Assembly: GCA_009665115.1 (NCBI GenBank)
Contig: WJXE01000028.1
Span: forward strand, 1-13,580
Source: Nitrosopumilales archaeon
GTDB lineage: Archaea; Thermoproteota; Nitrososphaeria; Nitrososphaerales; Nitrososphaeraceae
Direction of reading: 5' to 3'
DNA length: 13,580 nt
The notes beneath the pieces are model-generated. The model was not told the origin of the DNA and did no database searches. It worked only from the letters and a program-made list of their open reading frames with translations. How positions within the stretch are numbered: the first letter of the stretch is position 1; every line of letters starts with the position of its first letter. The position numbers and the translations under genes are program-made. Below, piece by piece: positions 6,177 through 12,812 of this stretch.

Positions 6177-6192
6177 TCTTTTTGTTTCTTTT
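6177..6192 (+). terminator. T-rich terminator of the ccdA-dipZ operon
   Basis: TCTTTTTGTTTCTTTT, about 85 nt after the stop codon, has three T-runs of the type that stops archaeal RNA polymerase. A 10-bp palindrome (GCTAGCTAGC, 6141-6150) precedes it. Confidence 0.45.
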
Positions 6193-6507
6193 CTGTTGCC
6201 ATTCTCAATCTCTCTAGTCGCTATTTTTAGAATATTTATTTTTCTAATATGATGATTTCTCTCCTCAAGCAGCGGTTGAAACTATGAAGGAATGGACTTC
6301 AAATATCGATGGTCTACAATTTACAGAATTTTCAAACAATAGAAAGAATAGAAGATGATATTTTGATTCGGCTTACAGGTAATCTTATCTAAAAATTCAA
6401 AAATAACTACTTGAATTCGTCGTAAACTTCTGATTCTATCACCTTCCCACTTTTACTCGCATTGGACATAATGGCACTACTTCATTGTTATAGCCAACAC
6501 CCTTGAT

Positions 6508-6514
6508 CTATATA
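6508..6514 (+). promoter_or_regulatory. TATA box of the deacetylase gene
   Basis: CTATATA is centred 37 nt before the ATG at 6548, giving a predicted leader of about 12 nt. Because it overlaps the upstream in-frame TTG at 6503, it decides the start in favour of 6548. Confidence 0.6.
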
Positions 6515-6547
6515 CTATGTCATAAGAAATTGGAGAACCATTCCGAA

Positions 6548-7768
6548 ATGAAAATATATCGAGCAACGATTATTAAATCTGTCTGTCATAGGGTAAATAG
6601 AACTATCCTGTCAAATCTTAAGAAAAGTCCATATTTTCAGACATTTTGTAGCATGAGTGTTGTCATTACTATTGTAATGATGCTAGTCATCGGTAATTCT
6701 TTTCCGAATATGGCCCTAAGTAGGTCACTGTCACAAACACCCTCAAGTGGTGGCGGAATACCGGGCAGTAGTAGTCGTGCTAGCGCACCAAATATAAATG
6801 GAATTCATAACCAATCCTCTTCCGCCACGCCTGTTTATTCCTCCCAAGCAGCCAGCTCTATTTTGGGCGGTAACATCAGTGGTCGTGTTGGTAGTAGCAG
6901 TAAAATAGTAATGATAAATTTTGATGATGGATATAAAAGTCAACTGATATATGCTAAACCAATTTTAGATAAATATGGATTTAAAGCTAGTTTCTTTATA
7001 GTCTGTGGTAAAGTAGCAACACAACCATATTGGATGAATTGGCAAGATATAGCACAGTTAAATAAAGATGGAATGGATATTGAATCTCATACCATGACAC
7101 ATGCGCATCTGAATAAATTATCAACAAATGCATTGACTTATGAAATAGGAGGATCAAAACAATGTTTTGCTAGCCACGGCTTTAATACAACAATCCTTGG
7201 ATATCCTCTAAACTTGGGATCTGACAAACCGTCAGTAGTTAATCTAGTGGCTCAATATTATAATCTTGGAAGATCTGGAACTGATCCTCTTATGTTTTTA
7301 AATTGTAATGGCTACGCGAAAGATTTGCAGACTGATTGCAGTACATATTTAGCCAATGGTAAGCTCACTCATGCAAATAGATATGATATTAGAAGTGCTA
7401 GCTTTTACCATATCAGTAACAAACACAATTTTAGTCCTCCAGAAATGTTTCAAGTCTTCCTTCAGATTGTTAACAGTCAAATTCCTTCTAATTCAAACGG
7501 AAAGATAAATGCAATTCCTATAATCGTGTATCATAACCTTACAACTAGTATCCAAGATTATACCCCAATCAGCCACGCTTCTAGCACAACTGTGGATCTA
7601 TTTGCCCAAGAAATGAAATACCTACACGATAATGGATTTAAGGTGTTGTTATTAAATCAATTCGGATTTGATCCAACAAATAACGTATTTTACATAAAGA
7701 ATGTTCCATCATCTGCCAATGGAAATACGACTAAAGCTGCCACCTTGATAAGAGGTACATCTCCCTAA
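6548..7768 (+). CDS. Secreted/membrane-anchored polysaccharide deacetylase (NodB fold)
   Basis: NodB-fold enzymes remove acetyl groups from N-acetylated sugars in cell-surface polymers, using a metal held by Asp-His-His. From the ATG at 6548 the protein is 406 aa. A basic N-terminus leads into a membrane segment (VVITIVMMLVIGNSF, about residues 38-52), then a Ser/Gly/Asn-rich linker of roughly 60 residues. The catalytic domain starts with MINFDDGYKSQ: D126 (base) and D127 (metal). The metal-binding pair is in ESHTMTHAHL, H181 and H185. Motif 3 reads GYPLNLGS near residue 218, as in 'YPxG' rather than 'RPPYG' subfamilies. A second conserved block with IIVYHN near 325-330 and FAQEMKYLHDNGFKVL follows. 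Likely acts outside the cell on S-layer glycan or matrix; the substrate is inferred only. Monocistronic. A TTG at 6503 would add 15 residues but lies upstream of the TATA box. Confidence 0.88.
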   Translation: MKIYRATIIKSVCHRVNRTILSNLKKSPYFQTFCSMSVVITIVMMLVIGNSFPNMALSRSLSQTPSSGGGIPGSSSRASAPNINGIHNQSSSATPVYSSQAASSILGGNISGRVGSSSKIVMINFDDGYKSQLIYAKPILDKYGFKASFFIVCGKVATQPYWMNWQDIAQLNKDGMDIESHTMTHAHLNKLSTNALTYEIGGSKQCFASHGFNTTILGYPLNLGSDKPSVVNLVAQYYNLGRSGTDPLMFLNCNGYAKDLQTDCSTYLANGKLTHANRYDIRSASFYHISNKHNFSPPEMFQVFLQIVNSQIPSNSNGKINAIPIIVYHNLTTSIQDYTPISHASSTTVDLFAQEMKYLHDNGFKVLLLNQFGFDPTNNVFYIKNVPSSANGNTTKAATLIRGTSP

Positions 7769-7787
7769 ATGACGAAATGTATACAGT

Positions 7788-7886
7788 ATGAAACTAGATA
7801 ATAGTAGTGCTGCAGTCTTAGCAATTGCATTGTTCTTAACATCGTCGTTAGTCGTTGTAACTAGTGATACTATCCGTTTAGCTTAG
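7788..7886 (+). CDS. Tiny signal-peptide-like ORF (32 aa)
   Basis: The frame reads MKLDNSSAAVLAIALFLTSS then LVVVTSDTIRLA. It has a short polar start, one hydrophobic stretch of about 17 residues and a polar end, exactly the look of an archaeal export signal or a single-span microprotein. It starts 20 nt after the deacetylase stop, so it may be co-transcribed. No mature domain follows: the next in-frame stop comes 14 codons later even with read-through. It may be a genuine microprotein or the leftover N-terminus of a lost secreted protein. Confidence 0.35.
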   Translation: MKLDNSSAAVLAIALFLTSSLVVVTSDTIRLA

Positions 7887-7891
7887 GTCTA

Positions 7892-7910
7892 CTCAGATCA
7901 GTTGTCTGAG
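7892..7910 (+). terminator. Hairpin after the 32-aa ORF
   Basis: CTCAGA (7892-7897) and TCTGAG (7905-7910) are perfect arms with a 7-nt loop, just after the stop at 7884-7886. No strong T-run follows. Confidence 0.25.
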
Positions 7911-7921
7911 ATGCGGCGGCA

Positions 7922-8136
7922 TTATCTGTAAATACCTCTAGGATTTGGAGTGTTTAAAGAAGTCGAAGTTTTTGATCCTTCATTCTCCAATTTCTGATTA
8001 TGCATATATTGTAGTAGATCCGAATCTATAACTTCAGTGGAATTTCACTACTCTCAACAGGATAACATGAATATCGCCACTCTAGCCTGACGATTCTTTC
8101 TATAGATAAAAAGGATGTTGTCCTTTTATATCCCAT
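7922..8136 (-). pseudogene. Possible frameshifted small gene, family unknown
   Basis: Two adjoining minus-strand frames look protein-like. The first runs from an ATG at 8136 to a stop at 8026 (36 aa, beginning MGYKRTTSFLSIERIVRLEW). The second is open from 8044 to a stop at 7922 and includes EVIDSDLLQYMHNQKLENEG and a Ser/Thr/Pro tail, but has no early start codon. The overlap at 8026-8044 would allow one frameshift to join them into a chain of roughly 70 aa. I recognise no family; this may be coincidence. Confidence 0.25.
8109..8127. repeat. Hairpin overlapping the CPBP-gene promoter
   Basis: AAAAGGA (8109-8115) and TCCTTTT (8121-8127) are perfect arms around a 5-nt loop, reaching into the TATA-like element. 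It could be an operator or chance. Confidence 0.35.
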
Positions 8137-8159
8137 TGCATAGAAAAAATTAAGGTCAA

Positions 8160-8807
8160 TTGACACTGCCACCAACACAGACAAAATTCTGTGATATCAA
8201 GACTGATATGAATCCGAGATCTTGGTTGTCCAGATACAGGCGAACATCGATTGGCCATTTGACGATAATGCTCATGTTCTACCATGGGATAGGCTTGCTG
8301 CTCATGTTGGTAGGAATATCTATAGTACAAAAGGTTATTTCAAATTATGAAGAGCCTTCACTTCCTCATTACCTTGCTCTAGTATTGTCTGCTGGACCAA
8401 CGGAAGAATCATTGTTTTTTGGCATTCCCTATTATGCCTTTGGAAATCATTATGTGGTTCTAGCGGGAGGGATTATTTGGGCAATGCTACATATTATAAA
8501 CACACATACCCTTGATATTCACAATCTTGCATATGCAAACTGGTTGTTTGTAATACCTTCATTTTTCTTTAGTTTTAGAACCTGGATTAGTGGAAAAGGC
8601 TGGTTTGCAATACTTACCCATTCTGGATGGAATGGGATTTTTTTTACGCTAGGCTGCGTCTATCGTGATTACCCGTGTTTAATAATTCCCAATGGAGGAA
8701 ATTATACGTTGACCTTGAGTAGTATAATGCTTTCTATAATACTAGTAGGTTTAACCTATGTCCTTTACAGAAGGAAGAAAGCAGCCCACATCCATGTTCC
8801 AGAATAG
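8160..8807 (+). CDS. CPBP-family (CAAX protease/bacteriocin-processing-like) membrane protein
   Basis: The three conserved blocks of the CPBP (Rce1-like, 'Abi') family are visible in a strongly hydrophobic protein: E82-E83 in SAGPTEESLFFGIP, H111 in IIWAMLHIINTH, and H154-x3-N158 in LTHSGWNGIFF. The usual Arg after the glutamate pair (EExxxR) is not in its expected place; the sequence is EESLFFG. About five to six membrane segments can be drawn, with a basic C-terminal tail (YRRKKAAHIHVPE). Homologues are intramembrane proteases or lack proven activity; the target is unknown. The TTG start at 8160 gives 215 aa; the in-frame ATG at 8208 would give 199 aa and begin MNPRSWLSRYRR just before the first helix. 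A TTTTATAT element at 8124-8131 lies about 33 nt before the TTG, favouring it, but the ATG is more conventional. Confidence 0.75.
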   Translation: MTLPPTQTKFCDIKTDMNPRSWLSRYRRTSIGHLTIMLMFYHGIGLLLMLVGISIVQKVISNYEEPSLPHYLALVLSAGPTEESLFFGIPYYAFGNHYVVLAGGIIWAMLHIINTHTLDIHNLAYANWLFVIPSFFFSFRTWISGKGWFAILTHSGWNGIFFTLGCVYRDYPCLIIPNGGNYTLTLSSIMLSIILVGLTYVLYRRKKAAHIHVPE

Positions 8808-9206
8808 TTAAAAACGTTCGACAACCACTATTGGTTTAATCTGTTAATTGTTGTACTGAAAGTTTCTTGAGATTGCTGGAATGAATGAATAGGACGACAG
8901 ATCAACAGAACTGATCGTAGCAGAATAGGACACAATAGTATCATAGATACTCCGAGACTCGAAGACGTGCATTTTGATATCGTATTAATTTACATTTACA
9001 ATCACTTTAGTAAAGGCTTATAAAGATAATAAAGCCTCGATCTCAGAAAATGAAAAATAACAAAAACTTGCAGATGAGTATTTGTCATGGTCGAGTTATT
9101 TCAATTTGTTTGTTACGTTATAATTTACCAATTATCCGTTGAATAGCCCAGAATCCACTCGGTGTCCTAGTTAATATATATTTGTTAATGTAGATACATA
9201 CTCCAT
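8808..9206. other. 399-bp region without a confident gene
   Basis: It contains a run of short perfect inverted repeats: GATCA/TGATC (about 8900-8916), AGTATC/GATACT with a 3-nt loop (8937-8951), CGAG/CTCG (8953-8961) and AGGCTT/AAGCCT (9014-9037). A 42-codon minus-strand frame (8844-8972) spans two of them but does not look convincingly coding. The right end is the promoter of the ABC gene. Confidence 0.45.
9171..9183 (+). promoter_or_regulatory. TATA box of the ABC ATPase gene
   Basis: TTAATATATATTT is centred about 30 nt before the ATG at 9207 and there is no Shine-Dalgarno, so a leaderless transcript is expected. Confidence 0.65.
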
Positions 9207-10166
9207 ATGTTGGCAGTCGAGGCAGTACAGGTGTATAAATTGTATAAGGGTTCAAACTATGCTGCCTTGAATAACGTCTCGGTAGATGTCGAACCTGGCC
9301 AAATATTTACGCTTCTTGGCAGGAATGGTGCAGGGAAGACCACTTTTGTAAGAATCTGTGCTACCCAGTTGGCCCCTACTAAAGGAATCGTGCGGGTGCT
9401 CGGTTATGATATACTAAAGGAGGCAGGAAAGATAAGGAATCTGATTTCTGTGGTACCGCAAGAAAGCCGACCATTAAGAGCACTTACACCATGGGATCAT
9501 GTTTATAATTGGCTACAAATCAGAGGCGAAAGCAAATATGATGCTAAAAAGAAGACGGAAAAAATTTTGCATAAGTTGGAACTTTATGAAGCGAAAGATA
9601 CACCTGCGATGAACTTATCGGGAGGGATGAAGCAAAAAATTCTCGTGGCTATGGCTATGGCTACTGATGCTCAATTACTTTTTCTTGACGAGCCCACAAT
9701 CGGATTGGACCCAGTTTCACGACGTCAAGTCTGGTCAGCAATAAAGGATTGGAAAAATGAGGGCAAGTCGATATTATTAACAACACATTATATGGATGAA
9801 GCTGAGATGCTTTCAGACAGTATAGTCATCATAGACAAAGGTCGGGTAATAGCGGATGGGACTATGCGGGACTTACGAAAGATTATACCACAAAACATCA
9901 GAATCGATATTGCAAAAGATAGCATGGATATTGAACTGCTTAAATCTTATGGTTCTGTTGTAGACACTGGGACGGGTACTTTACGGGTATTTACTTTTGA
10001 ATCTACCATCAAAGAAATATCGGACTTTGCGATCAAAAAAAATCTATCATTTACAGTTTCACCTATAACGCTAGATGATGTATTTGTCTCGCTTGTAGGA
10101 AAGAATACGCCAGACACAGAGGATGACCATCGTAATACAAGTATAAACTACGATAATGGCAATTAG
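9207..10166 (+). CDS. ABC-2-type transporter ATP-binding protein (DrrA-like)
   Basis: All nucleotide-binding motifs are intact: Walker A GRNGAGKTT (residues 38-46), Q-loop VVPQES, signature LSGGMKQ (137-143), Walker B LLFLDEP with D161 and catalytic E162, and the switch H194 in LTTHYMDEAEML. The roughly 100-residue C-terminal extension ending in ITLDDVFVSLVGK is typical of DrrA/NodI/CcmA-like ATPases that pair with ABC-2 membrane subunits to export drugs, lipids or polysaccharides. Total 319 aa is normal for that group. No permease gene lies beside it: 370 bp of non-coding DNA follows and the next gene is on the other strand. It must therefore work with a membrane subunit encoded elsewhere, or the permease has been lost. 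Substrate not predictable. Confidence 0.92.
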   Translation: MLAVEAVQVYKLYKGSNYAALNNVSVDVEPGQIFTLLGRNGAGKTTFVRICATQLAPTKGIVRVLGYDILKEAGKIRNLISVVPQESRPLRALTPWDHVYNWLQIRGESKYDAKKKTEKILHKLELYEAKDTPAMNLSGGMKQKILVAMAMATDAQLLFLDEPTIGLDPVSRRQVWSAIKDWKNEGKSILLTTHYMDEAEMLSDSIVIIDKGRVIADGTMRDLRKIIPQNIRIDIAKDSMDIELLKSYGSVVDTGTGTLRVFTFESTIKEISDFAIKKNLSFTVSPITLDDVFVSLVGKNTPDTEDDHRNTSINYDNGN

Positions 10167-10537
10167 AAACGAACCGATTATGCGAATCCAGCATTTCGAT
10201 TAGAAAATTGAAAACAAGAACCGAGGAACATCTTAACAGAATTAAAAATCGCTACGAAACTTAATAGCGGTTGAAGGGATCTCGGCTGTTCCACATTACT
10301 TCAAACGAAAGCCCTATAATCGTAATAATGATTGTAGGTTTTAAGACAGTCTTTTTTTGTGGTTTAAAGTCCAACAACTACAGAAACTTGCCCCAATCAA
10401 CACATCTCCAGCATAACATAATTAACGAATTGAAATTGGATGTTCAAGCACATCATATTGCACGGATTATCTGTTTTAATCCCTATGTCATCTCTCAATG
10501 ATACTATGATGTATCTTCTTCTCAACAATAATATTAA
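10167..10537. other. 371-bp region without a confident gene
   Basis: This is where an ABC-2 permease would be expected, but I find no permease-like hydrophobic coding in any frame. A plus frame (10271-10501, TTG start) has no recognisable domain. A T7 run at 10352-10358 is the likely terminator of the ABC transcript. Confidence 0.5.
10352..10358 (+). terminator. T7 run, probable ABC-gene terminator
   Basis: Seven consecutive T on the plus strand, 186 nt after the ABC stop codon and before the convergent DUF763 gene. Confidence 0.4.
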
Positions 10538-11728
10538 TCATATTGTATCCTTTGTACTATCTCGATTAAACATTCTTGCTGAAAGATCTCCCAATTTCTT
10601 TAAAGCTTGAATTCTCTCCTCCCTTTCTATTTCTGCTCCTTCAATTGCCGAGGTTAGATAACTTATGGATTTATCATAGATCTTACGTGCAATTGGATAG
10701 GGAACTCCATCCTTACCACCATGGGCAAAATTATATTTCACCGGATCTTGCCACGATGCTTTGGCTCCAAAAATTATTTCACCTATCAGAGAGAGTGCTC
10801 TTATAGATGCTGGTCCAAACCCTGGAATGGAAATTAATTGTTCATAATTTTGCGGTTGAATATCGTAAATATTCCTAAATACATCCCAGTCTAATCTGCG
10901 AGGCATCCAATAATGTTCAGTCGAGGGATCTTTCGTGGTATTAGTAGATACTTCATATTTGCCTGAAGTATCTGCGGTAATCCAATTGTCCAACGTATTC
11001 CTCTTATCCAGAGTATACGTTGCTGCTATTTTATATACAGATGATTTTAGGTTGTTAATATCGCCTCTTGCCAACTCTACACAGATTTTTTGATTTTCTG
11101 CAGAATCAATTGACGTCATATTGAGAGTATGTGGACTTTTGCATTTGCTTATAATTCCTGCATGCGGTTCGGATACAAAGCTCTTTAGATAATCTGAAAC
11201 CCAATGATATCTCCTTGCCATCTTATTATTAGGATTCATTCCCTGCTGCACGACAGTCCAATTTCCGTGCTCATCAAAAAGAATTACATGGTGGTACAGC
11301 GAGTAGCCATCTTGTAATGCGGCGTTATCTATTTTCGCTGCCATTCTGCTTGCATACAATAAGTTATCGATTTTGGAAGAAGACAGGTTGTAATGCTTTT
11401 CAGCAAGCTTGGGAATATCGTTTTTTGTTTCTCTAGCCTTCTTTCCTTTTCCGCCTGCTATGGATATGCTGTGAACATCTTCATTAAGTGCTTGCTTTAG
11501 AATACCTGTTACTACAGTTGTGACTCCTGAGGAATACCAATCAAACCCTAGAACACAACCAAAAGCTTGAAACCATAGGGGGTCGGATAGCCTTCTTAAA
11601 AACTCCTGCTGACCATATTCATCTACAATTACTTTGGATATTGCATAGGAAAGCCTAACCATTCGTCTGATTAAGTATGAGGGCGCATGTCCTCCATGTA
11701 AAGGAAGGTTTATAGTAGAACTTTCCAA
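10538..11728 (-). CDS. DUF763 family protein (396 aa)
   Basis: The sequence matches DUF763 (archaea and some thermophilic bacteria) as I know it: NLPLHGGHAPSYLIRRMVRL near the N-terminus, FGCVLGFDWYSSGVTT, an IAGGKGKKARETKND block, DGYSLYHHVILFDEHGNWTV and QQGMNPNNKMARRYHW in the middle. A helix-hairpin-helix-like element is centred on IPGFGPASIRAL (residues 301-312), which suggests contact with nucleic acid. Biochemical function is not established to my knowledge. The only usable in-frame start is TTG at 11728 (in-frame TAA upstream at 11752-11750). An ATG at 11736 followed by CGG CGT would give the 'MRR' start usual in this family but is in another frame: either a small frameshift has occurred or TTG is the true start. 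A TATA-like element at 11749-11756 fits a leaderless start near 11728. Confidence 0.88.
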   Translation of the reverse strand: MESSTINLPLHGGHAPSYLIRRMVRLSYAISKVIVDEYGQQEFLRRLSDPLWFQAFGCVLGFDWYSSGVTTVVTGILKQALNEDVHSISIAGGKGKKARETKNDIPKLAEKHYNLSSSKIDNLLYASRMAAKIDNAALQDGYSLYHHVILFDEHGNWTVVQQGMNPNNKMARRYHWVSDYLKSFVSEPHAGIISKCKSPHTLNMTSIDSAENQKICVELARGDINNLKSSVYKIAATYTLDKRNTLDNWITADTSGKYEVSTNTTKDPSTEHYWMPRRLDWDVFRNIYDIQPQNYEQLISIPGFGPASIRALSLIGEIIFGAKASWQDPVKYNFAHGGKDGVPYPIARKIYDKSISYLTSAIEGAEIEREERIQALKKLGDLSARMFNRDSTKDTI

Positions 11729-11748
11729 CGCCGCATAAATAACATATA

Positions 11749-11756
11749 CTTAAAAC
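11749..11756 (-). promoter_or_regulatory. TATA-like element of the DUF763 gene
   Basis: Minus-strand GTTTTAAG is centred about 25 nt before the TTG at 11728, which suits a leaderless transcript beginning at or near that codon. Confidence 0.4.
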
Positions 11757-11864
11757 TATTTAATTGTGATCAGGTCTTCCTTTTCGGCTGTCGGTATTAC
11801 GGGTATTGTATGTACGCTTTCTGTGAATGGTTCTGAATCCATAACTAAAGCCAGCCATGGCCAT
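11756..11864 (-). CDS. Possible small ORF upstream of DUF763
   Basis: Two overlapping minus-strand frames both look coding. One starts at the first of two close ATGs, 11864, and ends at 11760: 34 aa, very basic, beginning MAMAGFSYGFRTIHRKRTYN. The other starts at 11842 and ends at 11756: 28 aa, MDSEPFTESVHTIPVIPTAE then KEDLITIK, and stays open upstream without a start. A TATA-like TCTATATACT (about 11898-11908) lies 38 nt before 11864 and supports the first. Either would lie immediately 5' of the DUF763 gene on the same strand. I recognise neither. Confidence 0.3.
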
Positions 11865-12062
11865 TGCAGTTTGGAATAAGAACTGTTAGGGTAGCAAAGT
11901 ATATAGAAGATGTTAACTTTATTGTAGGTACTTTTCTAAAGCATAATAGACCATTTACATTCCAGAAAAATTGTTTGTAACGATATGCTAATATTTTGCA
12001 AGTTATCAAAAAAGATTATTAAACATTAAAAAGCATTAATCTGTATATATAAAAACGAATCT
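11865..12062. promoter_or_regulatory. Divergent non-coding region before the split-barrel gene
   Basis: It is AT-rich and holds TATA-like elements for both directions: minus strand about 11898-11908; plus strand CATTAAAAAG (12024-12033), about 34 nt before the ATG at 12063. A stronger-looking TATATATAAAA (12044-12054) is too close to that ATG. No gene seen. Confidence 0.4.
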
Positions 12063-12428
12063 ATGTCAAAATCCAAACTCTACGCCGCACTCGATAGATC
12101 GAGTGAAATAGAATTGACTGTTATGGCGAGAAAATCAGGCCGAGAAATATCTAGACCGGTTTGGTTTGTACGTGAAGACAATATATTGTATCTTCTGCCA
12201 CTTCAAGGCTCAGATACTAACTGGTATAAAAATATGCAGAAAAATCCAAACCTGAAAATTTCTGTTGATGGACAGGAAATAATAACTGGCAACGGCAAAG
12301 CAATAACTGATCAGAAGAAAGTTAAAGAAGTAATAGAGAAATTCAAATCCAAATATGGTGATTCTGATGTCAAGAAATATTACACAAAATTTGACGTGTG
12401 TGTTGAGCTCGATTTGAAGCAACAATAA
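12063..12428 (+). CDS. Split-barrel (Ddn/DUF385-like) F420-type nitroreductase/quinone reductase family protein
   Basis: The 121-aa protein has the pattern of the small FMN/F420-binding split beta-barrel family that includes mycobacterial Ddn: EIELTVMARKSGREISRPVW (residues 15-34, with the family's R-K-S-G turn), a strand VREDNILYLLPLQGSDTNWY, then NMQKNPNLKISVDGQEI and the closing KKYYTKFDVCVELDL. In this family the central strands form the cofactor pocket, so F420H2-dependent reduction of a quinone or nitro compound, or a role in F420 redox protection, is possible; the actual substrate is unknown. Length is typical. The ATG at 12063 is kept because the conserved region begins at residue 15, before the next ATG at residue 21. 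It converges on the peroxiredoxin remnant, whose 3' end is 5 nt away. Confidence 0.8.
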   Translation: MSKSKLYAALDRSSEIELTVMARKSGREISRPVWFVREDNILYLLPLQGSDTNWYKNMQKNPNLKISVDGQEIITGNGKAITDQKKVKEVIEKFKSKYGDSDVKKYYTKFDVCVELDLKQQ

Positions 12429-12432
12429 TTTT

Positions 12433-12650
12433 TCATTTCTTATCCTTATTGTTTTCTTGGCTCAAAGATTCTAAGGCTTTTAGAATACTTTCAACGCCTG
12501 GATTGACTCCGATTGGTGAGACATATCTCCAACTAATGATTTCATTAGTGTCAACCACACAAAGCTCGTTCATTCATTCGTACCATCTTGATTTCGATCT
12601 ACACAGTACTTTTTGGCTTCTACAGCAAACAGTGTAAAATAATTCTGATA
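12433..12650 (-). pseudogene. Peroxiredoxin (AhpC/TSA) C-terminal remnant, frameshifted
   Basis: Two minus-strand frames carry consecutive parts of a thiol-peroxidase C-terminus. Frame 1 (about 12650 to a TGA at 12570-12572) includes VEAKKYCVDRNQDGTNE, matching the 'AKKYGVYRxxxGxSE' region. Frame 2 (open to a stop at 12433-12435) gives VVDTNEIISWRYVSPIGVNP then GVESILKALESL, the conserved 'FVVDxxGIIxWxYVSPxGVNPGADxILKALE' end. The switch falls in a slippage-prone tract (GAATGAATGAAC on the minus strand, about 12568-12580). Everything N-terminal, including the peroxidatic cysteine, is missing; upstream frames (NYFTLF near 12640) carry only traces. Frame 2 alone has an ATG at 12573 and could make a 46-aa fragment without catalytic residues. 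Family assignment rests on recalled consensus, not a search. Confidence 0.7.
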
Positions 12651-12775
12651 AATTGAACAAAGCATAAATTAGCCAAATCTAAATCAATTGATAAACTTTC
12701 ACTTTATAAAGCCAATAAATATTACGTCCGTTCTAACTTAAGAAGTGAGATATTACAAATCAGAAATTAGCTTTG

Positions 12776-12784
12776 TTTTAAAAT
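12776..12784 (+). promoter_or_regulatory. TATA box of the aldo/keto reductase gene
   Basis: TTTTAAAAT is centred about 33 nt before the ATG at 12813, at the very edge where the base composition rises, giving a short leader of about 7 nt. Confidence 0.5.
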
Positions 12785-12812
12785 TCTTGGCTGGCGAGGC
12801 CGAATAATAAGC

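Larger units (their letters stand above)
6093..6547. other. 455-bp region without a confident gene
   Basis: Beyond the T-rich terminator and the promoter of the next gene, two scraps look protein-like. Plus strand about 6248-6355 is an open frame without an early ATG that contains AAVETMKEWTSNIDGLQFTE. Minus strand 6407-6469 is a complete 20-aa frame, MSNASKSGKVIESEVYDEFK, divergent from the deacetylase gene. Neither is recognisable; both could be gene remnants or real microproteins. Confidence 0.4.

Noticed and set aside
10271..10501. Plus-strand frame of 76 codons after the ABC ATPase, considered as a permease remnant
   Set aside because: Only one short hydrophobic patch, no ABC-2 permease-like series of helices, TTG start, interrupted by the T7 terminator tract.
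12449..12637. Plus-strand open frame of 62 codons
   Set aside because: It is the antisense of the peroxiredoxin remnant, where the minus strand carries the recognisable protein sequence.
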